Source: Oscheius onirici
Taxonomy: Eukaryota; Nematoda; Chromadorea; Rhabditida; Rhabditidae
Assembly: GCA_932521025.1 (NCBI GenBank)
Contig: OW051473.1
Span: forward strand, 1,116,001 to 1,180,000
DNA: 64,000 bases
Direction: 5' to 3'
A program made the translations under genes and the position numbers. Positions 12,001 through 22,924 of this stretch are shown here, one piece after another (positions within the stretch are counted from its first letter, which is position 1; each line of letters begins with the position of its first letter). The notes beneath the pieces were generated by a model. It was given only the letters and a program-made list of their open reading frames with translations. It had not been told where the DNA came from and did not search any database.

Positions 12001-12396
12001 TGGCGTGATGACTCCGAATCAGCTGGCGTGATGACTCCGCTGTGTGCTTTGTTCTCTCACATGTCCCACTGTTCCTCTGGCCCTCACTGCTCTAATCCGC
12101 TCTCTTTGTCGTCGCAGTCTCTCCTCCCGATCCATCTTTCTCTGAAAATAGAGGCAAATCGGAAACTTACTTTTTTGTTGGGAGGGATAATGTACAACAT
12201 ATTTGTTATGCAGTATAAAATCGTGATATTTGGCTTTCTTGAGACATTTTTTTAAAACGTTCGTAGCGGGACCAACTCATGCATTCGAAGAAGTTTTTTC
12301 TTCACAAATCCTTTTGTTTGTTTTTTATTCTTCTCCTTTATCTCCAGCGCCTTCCAAAGCTTGCAAAACCCTTCCAGGGCTAAAGTTACCTACTAT

Positions 12397-12412
12397 CCCC
12401 CCCCCCCCCCCC
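12397..12412. repeat. C16 homopolymer (G-tract on minus strand)
   Basis: Sixteen consecutive C residues are visible, preceded by ctat and followed by tcataacc. The complementary G16 can fold into a G-quadruplex. Such G tracts are known in Caenorhabditis genomes, where the helicase DOG-1/FANCJ prevents deletions starting at them. The length is likely to vary between individuals and between reads. Confidence 0.9.
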
Positions 12413-12716
12413 TCATAACCACTCGAAATACGTTTCTGTTTGGGAACTGCCAAAGGTAGAAGCAAAGTCTTCGCACTTCTTTGCCTCCGTGACTTGTCTA
12501 AACTTGTTACACTAACTCCTTTCCCCTTAATTGTGCGCACAAATTGCTCCATTTTGATTGCCAATTAAAGCTTTCGACAGACACACTAACACACACACAG
12601 AGACCTGGGAGCAATTTAAAGTGGATTTGGTAGCAAAGGGAACTAGCTGCTATCTGATACAAGGAGTAGACTAAAAATCTGAAGAAAAACAACTTGATTT
12701 TGTAGCACTGAAAAGG

Positions 12717-12890
12717 ATGTTCTCTAACTTTTATCCCTATCATATCATCATATTTACCTGCGCCATTCTAAGTTCTGTTTACGCTTCTCGTGAGAAACTT
12801 TCCGGAATAGACATTTTACATTTTGTGGCCTCCATCTGTGCCGCATTGTTTGTCAGCGGAACAGCCTTTTTTAACAGCATCAGACTGTGA
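12717..12890 (+). CDS. Small two-pass membrane protein, unknown
   Basis: A single-exon 57-residue frame with two clear hydrophobic helices: about residues 7-24 (YHIIIFTCAILSSVYA) and 37-53 (LHFVASICAALFVSGTA). They are separated by a polar loop with ASREKLSGID. The ATG follows a gattttgtag acceptor-like site by 11 nt, as expected for a trans-spliced nematode start. I do not recognise the family. The two-helix shape and size resemble small ER-membrane subunits, but that is only a shape comparison. It lies between the Helitron and the tRNA-Ala gene. Confidence 0.45.
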   Translation: MFSNFYPYHIIIFTCAILSSVYASREKLSGIDILHFVASICAALFVSGTAFFNSIRL

Positions 12891-13662
12891 AATGCAGTTG
12901 ACGTTCCTCCTCCTCTTTCGTTCATTCTGCTGGTCTATTTTTATCCTGTTCGTAAAAATAAGCTAAATCATCAATGATCCTGTTAGTTCATTAAGTTTGA
13001 CGTAGCACGACGCGAGCAACACAAAGAGATTTTTTGATACAGTTTATAGAAAGTTCTCGATTCGATCCTATTTTCAGTTTGATCCAACCCCGCATTCTAT
13101 TGCGTGTGATAGGAATAAACGCACCCTTCTAAAAATTTTGTTTGTAATCCAAATGCCACCATATTTGTTAAGAAAGGGGAAGTATTAGGCCCAACTTTCC
13201 CACAAAATTTCAGCCTATTTGCATTTTCTACGACGGAGCTATGTCGATTTTACCATTTTTTAAGGTCTGAGGTGCGGCACAGTCGGACCCATAACTTTTT
13301 GTGTGGATAAAACATCGACGTGTTCTATGGCCTATTAGATGCATCACATATGAGGCTATGTCCCTGCACAATATCAGCCCAAGCCATCGGATAATTTTCT
13401 CAAACACTCTCCTAAACCTATTTTTCACTTGACGAAAAAACCATATAGGGGGTATCATGGAATTTTTGGGTCAAAATTTTTTATTCTGAAAATAACATTG
13501 TATGGAGTAGTTCTTACTTAAAAATTAATAAATTCGCGATGAAAGTGGCGAAAATAGGTTGAAGAATGTCTCATGGAATGTTCTAGAAGTTTCTGGAATC
13601 CCAGTTTTTGACTCTAGCTTGTTTTTGAATATACCATCACACGGTTTAAAAGCCAAAACATT
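12891..13662. other. Intergenic region, nothing recognised
   Basis: AT-rich sequence with no protein-like frame having plausible splice sites. ORFs at 13228-13458 (minus) and 13559-13810 (plus) overlap tRNA or non-coding sequence and look random. Confidence 0.5.
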
Positions 13663-13734
13663 TGGAGCTAAGGGGGTTCGAACCCCTGGCCTCTCGCATG
13701 CAAAGCGAGCGCGCTACCACTGCGCTATAGCCCC
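13663..13734 (-). tRNA. tRNA-Ala (anticodon TGC)
   Basis: On the minus strand the acceptor GGGGCTA pairs with TAGCTCC. The A box is TAGCGCAGTGG. The anticodon arm CTCGC-TTTGCAT-GCGAG carries TGC, and the T-arm has GGGGTTCGAACCC. The gene is 72 nt including the discriminator and has no intron. A tttt run shortly 3' of the gene (RC of aaaa near 13656) can terminate Pol III. Confidence 0.95.
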
Positions 13735-13789
13735 GCACACTTCTCTCGTTCTCACTTGTGGTGACCCTCCGCGTGCACACCCAGTTGTC

Positions 13790-13823
13790 GACAGGGTGGC
13801 CACTATTTAGTTGCCACCCTGTC
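13790..13823. repeat. 11-bp inverted repeat upstream of tRNA-Ala
   Basis: gacagggtggc (13790-13800) and gccaccctgtc (13813-13823) are exact reverse complements around a 12-nt spacer. The hairpin sits about 55 bp upstream of the tRNA-Ala gene and just outside the foldback element. It may be part of that element's end or an old insertion scar. Confidence 0.8.
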
Positions 13824-13869
13824 TAGGGGTCTAGCGTCGCGTGGATAGATCGTTTAGGTCTGATTTTCC

Positions 13870-14888
13870 GGCTCATATTAGCCCTATAAGACCGATATTA
13901 CCCCCAAAGCAAGCCAATTTGATTGAAATATCTGGTTTTACGGGTCGATTTACTGATGGAAATTTTGGTATTTTTTCATGTAATTGGACCATAACTCCGT
14001 CATATAGCAAACTCCCGGCTTCTCTATCCCCATCCGCCATAGAGTTTTATAGGCCGCATTCCTGTCCACAGGACCAGACTGTCCGGTTTTGTGCTTCAAA
14101 AGTTTAAGTTTTCCTCAGCTGAGCTTTGTGAAAACGTCATACTCAGTGGTTATTAAAGATAGCAAGGATTTGCCGACGGCATTGGAAAGAGCTTGTCAAG
14201 AGCTATCAAATTGTAGAACATCATAAGGCCGAAAGGTTTTTTCTTACCCCAGTTTTGAACGTCTGAACTTTTGTCAAGTTTCGAGCAAATGTTCATGATG
14301 GGGGTATCATGGATCAACGAATTTTCTTTCCTTTCTATTTGCTCTACAAAGCCTCGGAAAAGCAATATATTACTGTAAATAGTCCTTTAGATATTTTACG
14401 ATGTGAAAATTTCTTGGTCTGCGGTAACCGAAAGTTGACACATCTTGAACATTTGCTCAAAACTTAGCAAAAGTTCAGACGTTCAAAACAGAAGTTGGAA
14501 AAAACTGTCTAGCAATATCATGTTCTACAATCTGATAGCATTTGACAAGCTCTTTCCAATGCCGTCGGAAAATCTTTGGTATCTTGCATAACCACTGAGA
14601 TATGACGTTTTCAAAACGCCCACGTTGGCAAAAATGGAGCTTAGGAAAACCTAAACTTTTGAAGCACAAAACCGGACAGTCTGGTCCTGTGGACAGGAAT
14701 GCGGCCTATAAAACTCTATGGCGGATGGGGATAGAGAAGCCGGGAGTTTGCTATATGACGGAGTTATGGTCCAATTACATGAAAAAATACCAAAATTTCC
14801 ATCAGTAAATCGACCCGTAAAACCAGATATTTCAATCAAATTGGCTTGCTTTGGGGGTAATATCGGTCTTATAGGGCTAATATGAGCC
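13870..14888. repeat. Foldback element with ~450-bp inverted arms
   Basis: The left arm begins ggctcatattagccctataag at 13870 and the right arm ends with its reverse complement at 14888. The outer ~235 bp of each arm (13870-14107 and 14651-14888) translate identically for about 79 codons on opposite strands, so they are near-identical at DNA level. The inner parts (about 14110-14300 versus 14447-14645) are still recognisable but clearly diverged. No transposase is present. It is best read as a non-autonomous foldback/MITE-type transposon. Confidence 0.88.
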
Positions 14889-15010
14889 AGACACCCCTGT
14901 ATGAACTTTTGCATTATGGCTGTATATTCGAATCTCGATGTTTCATTGAACTTCATTTAGTATTTTCAGATCAATTCTTCAATACAGTTCAGCATTGACT
15001 TTACGACTGA

Positions 15011-16191
15011 ATGATACAATTTCTCATTGTGTACTGTTTGAACTTGACACTACGGCTATCTGGCTCCATCATCTCTTTACTCCTGATTTATATTTCAAGG
15101 TAAAGACGAAAAACCTTAGGATAATCACGAAACTTCAGAAAGACAAAGCTCATAAAACAAGGAAGTTTGTTATTGGTCCATATGCTAATTGTTTACGATC
15201 TGCTCAACTTTGTATTAGGTTAGTACGTCAAATGTACGAAAAAATGAGAGTTCAGGCTCTCTACATACAATTTTCTTGATCGCGAATTGGAATTATGATG
15301 GCGTCGACTACGATCCAGTACTATTCTTCTTCACAAATATCCCGATGCTGGTACATACCAAAGGTGAAATAATTTTGCTGATTGGAATAGCCTTGGATAG
15401 ACTTTTGGTGAGTTTTCCGTGAAATGACATTAATATTCTTCAGGCTGTGTTCATTCCAACCTATTACAAGTATTTGAACCATAAAGCAAAAGCAGCTGTC
15501 ATTTTCCTGATTGCCATTTGTTTTGGATTAGGCGATATGACTCTGTTTGTACTTTTGTCCGGAATCAAGCACAGGCCGAACTGTGGAGCTCTGATGTGCT
15601 TCATGGATGCCCAAAACAAGAAAATTATGGGTCTTTCAAATGCTGTAAGTTTTAACTAATCTTGTACTTTAAAAAACTGCACATTTCTTGAAAAAAGTTT
15701 GATTAAGATACTTGGAGTTATTCTGCTCATCCTGACAATCATTTTTTTAATCAGGCTGAAAAAACTAGCAGATTTACAACCTGAAGAAAGAAGCAGCGAT
15801 CGTAACCGTTTCAGCAGAGTAACCATTGTTTCAAACAGTCTAAAAAGTGTTTATTTCAGGCAAACAAGATGGCTTTGATATCTCTGACATGCTCCGGTAT
15901 GCTGTGTATAGTTCCCAGTGTTTTCGTCGGTGCTATGGACGACGTAAGCGATGCACTTTTCAAAAGAATCGGTCCAGTTCTATCTTCGCTTTTTCTTTCA
16001 GCAGGTTTGTTTTAAGCAGTCCGTTGATGATGTATCTTACAGGGATCCTCAACAGTTTAGCTCTTCTTTTGAGGAACACAGAGATGAAAAGGGAATTGAG
16101 GAGTTTATGGTTGAAGAACTCTGTCATTCCAGTGGATAATGGCTCAATTCAAACGAGAAAACCGGAAGTTGTGATAACAATGGCTCAATGA
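15011..16191 (+). CDS. Serpentine chemoreceptor, srbc-like (receptor 3)
   Basis: I read seven exons: 15011-15099 (TM1, ending in phase 2 like receptor 1), from 15139, from 15257, from 15444, from about 15709, from about 15861 and from about 16043, to TGA 16189-16191. Landmarks are QGSLLLVHMLIVYDLLNFVL, GIALDRLL, PTYYKYLNHK, NCGALMC, an ILGVILLILTIIFLIRLKK helix, ANKMALISL and IGPVLSSLFLSAG, followed by a polar tail. FRYYWGTSN of the paralogs is replaced by a shorter KIMGLSNA. All introns are about 35-60 nt and no frame break is seen. The function is inferred from the family: reception of a chemical cue in sensory neurons. Confidence 0.78.
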
Positions 16192-17717
16192 AAGACTATC
16201 AGACATTTACATATGTTTCTTTCAATTCTTACAGTCACGTTAGCAGAGCACTGAGCCAGCTTGGCACAACGTCTTCAGCCGCTTCCGTTTCAATGATCTG
16301 GCGTGGTTAAAAAGAGTCGATTAAACCAAGTTTTGAATCCAATAATCTATCAAAACAATATTTTCGTAGGAAAAAGTTTGAGCAAAAAAATGTGGGCGGA
16401 TCCGAACCCGGATGTCTCCGCTTGTAAACCCCTAAGCGTTACAGGGCTTAAGACACACAGACATGATACAACATTGATAGAATGGATCTTTAACCGGAAT
16501 GCTCTGATTTGTCTGATCAGTCCGAACCTCTTGTTCCTTAACTTCTCATAACTTTTGAGCTTCAAAAACTGTATGAATAAGTAAGTCGAGCCTTTTTATC
16601 ATTGGACGACTTTTTCAACGTCGAACGAAATCGGGGCTAAACCACATACCTAATGCAGGAAACGTTTATTCATTTCCTATAGCTTCCTATTTCTTTTTTA
16701 ATTTACTCACTGGTTCTGTGATGTTGACTAAGCACACATTCACACGAACATAGGCAGAAACAATTTGTACCTTTTTCAATTCGAGATTTTTTAACGCGTG
16801 AATTTCTGTTTATGAATTTGAAGCTGACAAGCAAAAAGGCCTACAGGATTAGATTACGTCAATGCATTAAGTTTTTTGTGATAGCCTTTCCAATGCTATA
16901 ACAGATTTGAAGTCTAAACTTTATTAAAAGTGCTCATTTGAAATATTAGGCATAGGGTTCTTCTAGGTATTTTAGCATTTGAGTGTTCTCAGAAAAGGGT
17001 AACAAAGTGTTGGTCGAATAAAAAGTCGGAGACAAAATACAAATCAAATTGTTTGGTATCACACATTTTATAGTATGGATTTTTTAAACAACTTTTCACC
17101 TAAACGTTGTTTTCCGGAAATTAGCATTGAAAAAAAAAGGACTAAAACTCCAAACAAACAAAACCCCAAAAACAAGCCATGTGATTCATCTCAATAGTCT
17201 GCTGACTATTGTTTAAGAAATTTTCAAAGCAAGGAAAATCCTTCTTTTCTTCCAGTTCCTGATAACTGTGTAGAATGTTCGCGCTTCAAATATCGCGTCT
17301 AAGATCAAGATCACTTGATCTGGTATCTCGAGCAAGTTTTCAAAAATCACGCAATATCAGATTTATGTCTAGTTTTCATTGCTCTCACATTTATTTTCAA
17401 CAGATTCTCATTGCTGATTATTTCCTGCTTTTTCCCGTTAGTCATTTACGATATGACTGAGACAAGTAATGTTCATATACCAAAATTTTTAAAACAGGGT
17501 TGTCTGTGCTTCCGTCTGGAACAATTTTTTCTCGAAAACAAACTTTGTTCTTTGTTTTGTCATTATTTTTACTTCAATTAAAGTGGAAGCCGAGCGGAAG
17601 GCGGATATATTTTTGTTCTCATCATTATGACTCTTCCTCGTTCAATAAGAAATTATATGCCTTTGAAATCCTAACCTTTATTGTACTGTTTCTATAGTCA
17701 AAGTTTCAGTTTTGCCA
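16192..17717. other. Intergenic region, AT-rich
   Basis: About 1.5 kb between receptors 3 and 4. At 16390-16465 the minus strand has a B-box-like gggttcggatcc and a TTTACAA loop reminiscent of a tRNA, but acceptor and anticodon stems do not pair. The ORFs at 16303-16551 and 17275-17581 lack motifs. Nothing else is recognised. Confidence 0.5.
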
Positions 17718-19205
17718 ATGAACAATTACCAGGTTCTCACTGTCTTCATTATCAACATTTCCCTTCGAATTATTGGCACGTTTACCTCTTCTTTACTTTT
17801 GGTAACATCTTGGTAAGTATACTTATGGCTCTTTACATGTTCTTTTCAGTAAATCCCGTCTCATAAAGAAACCGGGACTCTATTTGATACATATGCTAAT
17901 ATTTTTCGATTTGATATATTTCGTTCTTGGATTACCACAACTTATATACAGCCTAGTTTTCTGGGACGATGATTATTTATCCTACAATCCAGCAATCATT
18001 TTTTTCACTGGAATCCCAGTGGTATTTCATGACAAAAACGAGTTCACATTGTTATTAACAATAGCAGTGGATAGACTATTGGTAAATTTACATTTTTAAG
18101 CAAAACAAAAATCAGTTCAGGCGGTTTATTTTCCTGCTTACTATCAGCTTATAAATCACAAATACAAGGCCGTTTTGGTTTCTGGACTCTCAATTGCAGC
18201 CGGATGTATTGACGTTTATCTGTTCTACTCGATGTCTCCAGAGATTGAACGTCCTGGATGTGCAGCTTTGGGCTGTTTTATGGGTGATACGTTCAGAGGA
18301 TACTTAGGATTGAGCAATGGGGTGAGTCCTTAACAGTTTCACTACTCTCTACTCAGGTTATGTAGTCACTTCGAGCTTCGTTTCATGAGTACCGACAAAA
18401 AATAACAGAAGTTCATTTTGCAGCAAAAAATTGACAAAATCACGTTTTTCACTTTCTTTGCTGAACTTCTTATTGATTTCTTGTTTGCATGTACAAAGTG
18501 TCTCTGTAGAAAACGCAGTCCAGTCGGAGCTTTTCTAAAGCCATGCTTGAATTCCTTTGTTGGAAATGGAATCGGGTACTGTCCAGGAAAGTCTCGAACA
18601 CAGTAAAAAACATTATTGTCATTGCCCTTCCTGTTCTACTAATACGGAATGAACAAAATAAATTCGATCTCCTAAAACCTCAGATCGTTTAATCTACACA
18701 TTTTCAGATCTGTGGTCTTCTACTGATGCTACTTACAGTAGTGCTAGTTCACAAAGTCAAGTTGATTTCATCCATATATGTCGCAAGCAACAAAAGTAGA
18801 GATCAACTCAATTTTCTCCAGGTATCAAACGTTTGATTGAAAACATTGAAAAAATTAAGGCAAACAAAACTGCGTTGATTTCCTTGTTCACGTGTGGACT
18901 TCTTGTCACCGTTCCAGCCATCATAATGGGATTTTTTCAGAAAATCGTGGGAGATTTGATTAAAAATATTGGTCCATTGATGTCTATTTTGATCTTGACT
19001 GCAGGTAACTTACAATCTAATAATATTCAGCCGTTTTTCAGGGATATTAAACAGTTTGACGCTTTTGATCAGGAACAAAGAGTTCAACAAAGCTCTGCGT
19101 GTTTTGCTGGCTAATAGAGTGTTTTCTCAAGTTATGGTTACGCCTATTCCTCAGCTTCAAAGTAATCCTACTGATCAAAACAACGGCCCACCTTTAAAAT
19201 TTTGA
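17718..19205 (+). CDS. Serpentine chemoreceptor, srbc-like (receptor 4)
   Basis: Starts MNNYQVLTVFII at 17718. TM2 and TM3 lie in one continuous exon (the intron found there in receptors 1, 2, 3 and 7 is absent). TM3 ends TIAVDRLL, followed by PAYYQLINHK, GCAALGC, FRGYLGLSNG, ICGLLLMLLTVVLVHKVK, ANKTALISLF, NIGPLMSIL and a NSLTLLIRNKEF tail, ending TGA 19203-19205. The intron after LSNG is unusually long (about 390 bp). The next one (gtatca...ttaag, 38 nt) must be removed to join NFLQ to ANKTA. No inactivating change is seen. Confidence 0.78.
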
Positions 19206-19557
19206 GCTGTTATAAACTATTTGCGTAACAATGTATCGCTCGTTATTGTGAGTTTGAAATGAAAGTGAGGTATTTTTGAAACGATTTTACTGATTTTTTC
19301 ATTGTTTCTGACTTCCAGTTTTAAGTAGCTGATAGTTTTGGGCCCGTCCTATAAGCGTTTCATGAAATATGAAGCGCTTATAGCTGTTGTAAAACTTCGT
19401 ATGAAACACCTCTGCCAAGAATTTTCGTAGAAATCTGCAATAATTTGATTGCTGCACATTGTGTGTTTTGTGTTACAACAATTACTTTTTGCTCAAAACA
19501 AGTAAGACTCATTCACCACAGTCGAAGAAAACCAGAAGTTCTTAAGCTTATATAAAA

Positions 19558-20821
19558 ATGGGCTACATCTTGTTATGGGCTACTGTCGTCTTCAACCTGC
19601 TTCTTCAACTTGTCGGCCTCGTCGTCACGTCTCTTTTGCTTATCATATCGTAGTGAGCTTGCTTTAATGATAAAAATTTCAAATTTTTCAGCAAAATGGG
19701 CTTTTTAAAACGCACGCAGCTGTGGAGGCGCTGTTTTATGTATTTGGTAAGCTCCTAAATTGGGGATTCGTGTAGCACAGATCGCCGCGTGAGGCAGTGC
19801 AAAGAGGCAAATGTAGAAGGAACCACCCTAGTCGCTATGAGGGCGGGAAAATACTTTAAAAATATATTCGAAATGATGAGGGCGTTGCAGACAAGACATT
19901 GTGTATAAAACTATTCAGGTATACCGTTCCATCTAAATATTCTGCTGAACACAAAAGACGGCAACTTTGATCTGGATCCACACTTATTTTTCACATTTTC
20001 TAGCCCCATTACAATGCATCAGAAAAGCTTTCTCATTGTTCTGATCGGAATCACGTTGGACAGACTTGTTGTATGTTTTCTCCAAATTTCTGTCACAATT
20101 TCTAGGCAATATCTATCCCATTAAAGTATCCAACTCTAAATCATAAGTTCAAAGCTATTATCATCTCGCTAATAGCATTTACATTTGGAGCTGTTGATGT
20201 TGTCATCACCTGGACTTTGTGTGATATTCAGCCCAAACATAATTGTGCAGCTTTTATGTGTTTCACATGCGAATTTTATTTGATTTATGGAATCAGAAGC
20301 AACGGGGTGAGAGGTTAAAAAAGTGTTACTACTTATTTTAGTTTCTTGGAGCTGTTCAGCTCGTCTTATCGTGTGCCTTCGTTATCAAACTTAGACTGTT
20401 TACGAGGAAAAATACTATCAAGAAAAACGATGTCAGCTACTCTCAGGCAAATAAATTTTATGTTATTCTACCGTCTTCATGCAAATTAATGCTTTTATTA
20501 TTGTTGAAACCAGACAATTATCAGGCTAATCGAATGGCCATGATATCCATTCTTTCCACTGGAACATTGAATGTAATTCCGACTGCGTTCCAAGGACTGT
20601 TTTTCCACTTGAACAACCCTATTTTCAAGTTAATTGGCCCGTTTCTGTTAACCTCTTATTTGATAGCGGGTAAATTTGCACAGTTCATAAATTGTACCAT
20701 TTCAGGAGTAGCCGATGGAATTATTATACTTCTGATGAACAGGGAATACCATTCAGGTGTGAAGAAATTGTTTGTGACCAAAACCGCAAGCATTCGATCT
20801 TCGGTCATTAGAACTGTCTAG
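19558..20821 (+). CDS. Serpentine chemoreceptor, srbc-like (receptor 5), TM2 possibly frameshifted
   Basis: Exon 1 (19558 onward) encodes a good TM1. Exon 2 (about 19692-19748) read in phase gives KRTQLWRRCFMYLG. The alternative frame gives THAAVEALFYVFG, which matches TM2 of the paralogs. A one-base deletion near 19710 is therefore likely. Later exons are normal: GITLDRLV, PLKYPTLNHK, NCAAFMC, ANRMAMISI, LIGPFLLTSYLIAG and a short Lys/Ser tail ending TAG 20819-20821. Exon 2 is also shorter than in its relatives. The gene could be a recent pseudogene or a receptor with an altered TM2. Confidence 0.6.
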
Positions 20822-21214
20822 ACAACTTAAAAGCCACGTTTCTTCATTTGTATTGGTGTGAACAAAAATCCGAGGTGTGAACAAAAATGAAATAACGAAA
20901 ATAAGTTACTCTATGTCAGACTAACCAGACTAGTTTGAACATATAATACGGCCAGTTGGAAAACAAAACTTCAAGATTTTGTTTTTCTCTTTTTCCAGTC
21001 AAATAGTCCCACGGTAAAGGGAGTCGTTCAGGTAATCTTTGTACGTCCAGATATAACTCAGTTGTTAGCACAGCAATTTTAGATCCTCTTTCCCAGAAGT
21101 GTTGCAAGCTGAATCGGAAAATCTGTTCCATTTCATGTTGACGTTGATTATCAAGCTTTGAACCATGGGAGAATTGTTGTCTTGGGAGTTTTCTCATACC
21201 TTAATTTATTCGCG

Positions 21215-22192
21215 ATAATCATATAATTACTATATGTCGTGACATGCTGATGCTCCAGTTATCGGCACTAGTCCTAGCAACTCTCGTCCAGACCTCTCCC
21301 AATCGATCTACAAAATCGTCTTTCCATCTGGCCTTTGGTCGTCCAGCCATTCTTCTTCGTCGCCAGGGTCTCCATTTCACAACACATTTCGTCCATCTGT
21401 CATCCGGCATGTTAGCTACCTTCTTCGCCCATAGCCATTTTCTTTTGACCATCTTGTACAGTTTCCTCTTCTGGCTAAGAGGGATCCGTCTATTGGTGAA
21501 GATCTCGTGGAACCTGTTGAAGGAGAACCATCCAGACCTGATTCGTCTGCAAGCTTCTAGTGTATTATGTACGTAAAATCTCGGCAATAAGGGTCTATCT
21601 CTCCATTGACAGAAATTTGTATGTGGTCGCAGTTTGTCATGTGTTTGGTCTTTTGACAGTTCAAAGATAGTCCTGCGAAAGAGCTCTGTCGGGCCAGATA
21701 CGTTAGCATTACTTCTAGCTCCCTTGCTGAATGAGAAAACAGGACTGTATCGTCAGCATATCGGATGTTGTTGAGGTTGCTTCCATTTATATTGATACCA
21801 AACTCGTCCCAGTTCAGGCTCCGGAATACGTCCTCGACTACTGCTGTGAATAAGGAGGGCGAGATCGTGTCTCCTTGAAGAACTCCTCGTTGAAGCTCTA
21901 TCGCCACAGGCTCTCCACAGACTCGAATCTTAACTTGGGTAGATGCATAAACCAGCTGGAGTTTTCGGATCAGCTTGGATGATATACCTTGCTTGTTTAA
22001 GGCATTTCACAAAGCTCCGTGTTCAATCGAGTCGAACGCCTTAGAGTAGTCGATAAAGGCGATAAACAGCGGGAAATTGTACTCAACAGCTCGTTCAATC
22101 AACTCGTTCATCACTTGAATATGATCCGTTGTTGAAAAGGACTTTCTGAACCCAGCTTGCTCCGGTGGTTGGTTTTCCTCTAGGACTCGACG
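21215..22192 (-). mobile_element. RTE-clade LINE fragment (reverse transcriptase)
   Basis: The minus strand from 22192 reads EQAGFRKSFSTTDHIQVMNE, AFIDYSKAFDSIEHGAL, then a TGA in place of an expected Trp codon. It continues GVLQGDTISPSLF and NNIRYADDTVLFSHS (catalytic YADD), and ends with the GRPKARWKDDF / ARTSADNW tail typical of RTE/BovB-type elements. The segment between KRKLYKM and VKRKWLWAKK lacks residues normally present, so there is an internal deletion as well. The copy is 5'-truncated at 22192, precisely against a receptor exon. It is inactive. Confidence 0.88.
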
Positions 22193-22924
22193 GCTATTTT
22201 CTTGCCAACCTATTATAGGTTAATGAATCACACGGTGTATACTGCATTTGGAGTGTCAGTTTCTGTTGCTGCCGGCTGGTCAGATGTTTTAATTATGTGG
22301 CTCACATCACCGCTGAAAAGAGTTTTAAACTGTTCTGCCTTGGGCTGTTTCATTTCCGATTCGTTCAGAAAATATTGGGGTACCAGTAATGCGGGGAGTT
22401 TAAAAATGTGCTGAAAAATAAATGAGAATCGTCCGAGTAAATAGAACGGAAAGAAAACGTTCACATTTCAGGCTCTGGGCGTTATTCTAGCAATTGTCAC
22501 ACTGCTTCTTATAATCAAAATCAACCGCCTGGCTGCTGTTCACATAAATTCAGCGAATGAAAGAGAACAACAAAAGTTTTTAAAAGCTAATCGAGTTGCA
22601 ATGTGTTCCCTCGTCTCCTCTGGTCTTTTTGTGACTGTGCCGAATATATTTATTGGCAGTTTCGAATATACCAGTGACAACGTTTTCAAGTCTCTTGGGC
22701 CTTTCTACTTGACAGCTCTTCTAATGTCTGGTAAACTTTTTTGAGGATAACTAAAAAATTATACTTTAGGCACTTCCAACAACGTCGCTCAGCTGATTAT
22801 GAACAAGGATTTTCAAAAAGAATTGAGAAAGTTGTGGAAAAGGAAAGCTGAGCAGAGTGCAGTTACAAGAGTGGTCATGATTGCACAAGGAACATCGGGA
22901 CTAACTAGCCAAACTTCGCGTTAA
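22193..22924 (+). pseudogene. Serpentine chemoreceptor, srbc-like (receptor 6), 5' end lost
   Basis: The gene begins at the exon that follows DRLL in all paralogs (AIFLPTYYRLMNH). It then has NCSALGC, FRKYWGTSNA, an ALGVILAIVTLLLIIKI helix, KANRVAMCSL, LGPFYLTALLMSG and a NNVAQLIMNKDF tail, to TAA 22922-22924. Introns after TSNA and in TM7 are normal. Exons for TM1-TM3 are absent: the preceding DNA is the RTE LINE, and the 400 bp before that show no receptor sequence. The remainder is open, so loss is recent or the transcript starts elsewhere. I call it a pseudogene. Confidence 0.78.

Larger units (their letters stand above)
7290..12140 (-). mobile_element. Decayed Helitron (rolling-circle transposon)
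   Basis: Read on the minus strand from 12.1 kb down to 7.3 kb, the region carries in order the Helitron-like N-terminal domain, a Rep nuclease domain and a PIF1-type helicase. This is the standard Rep-helicase layout of autonomous Helitrons. Coding runs are broken by frameshifts, by short introns of about 42 nt, and by a non-coding block plus the 258-bp repeat at roughly 8240-8760, where the helicase Walker A should be. The helicase also stops abruptly at 7290. I did not find unambiguous 5' TC or 3' CTRR ends, so the borders are those of recognisable coding sequence only. Confidence 0.88.

Noticed and set aside
13841-14956. Two ORFs sharing about 79 identical residues on opposite strands
   Set aside because: A by-product of the foldback arms, not duplicated protein genes.
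16390-16465. tRNA-like sequence on minus (gggttcggatcc B box and TTTACAA loop)
   Set aside because: Acceptor and anticodon stems do not pair and no clear A box is present; at most a decayed tRNA.
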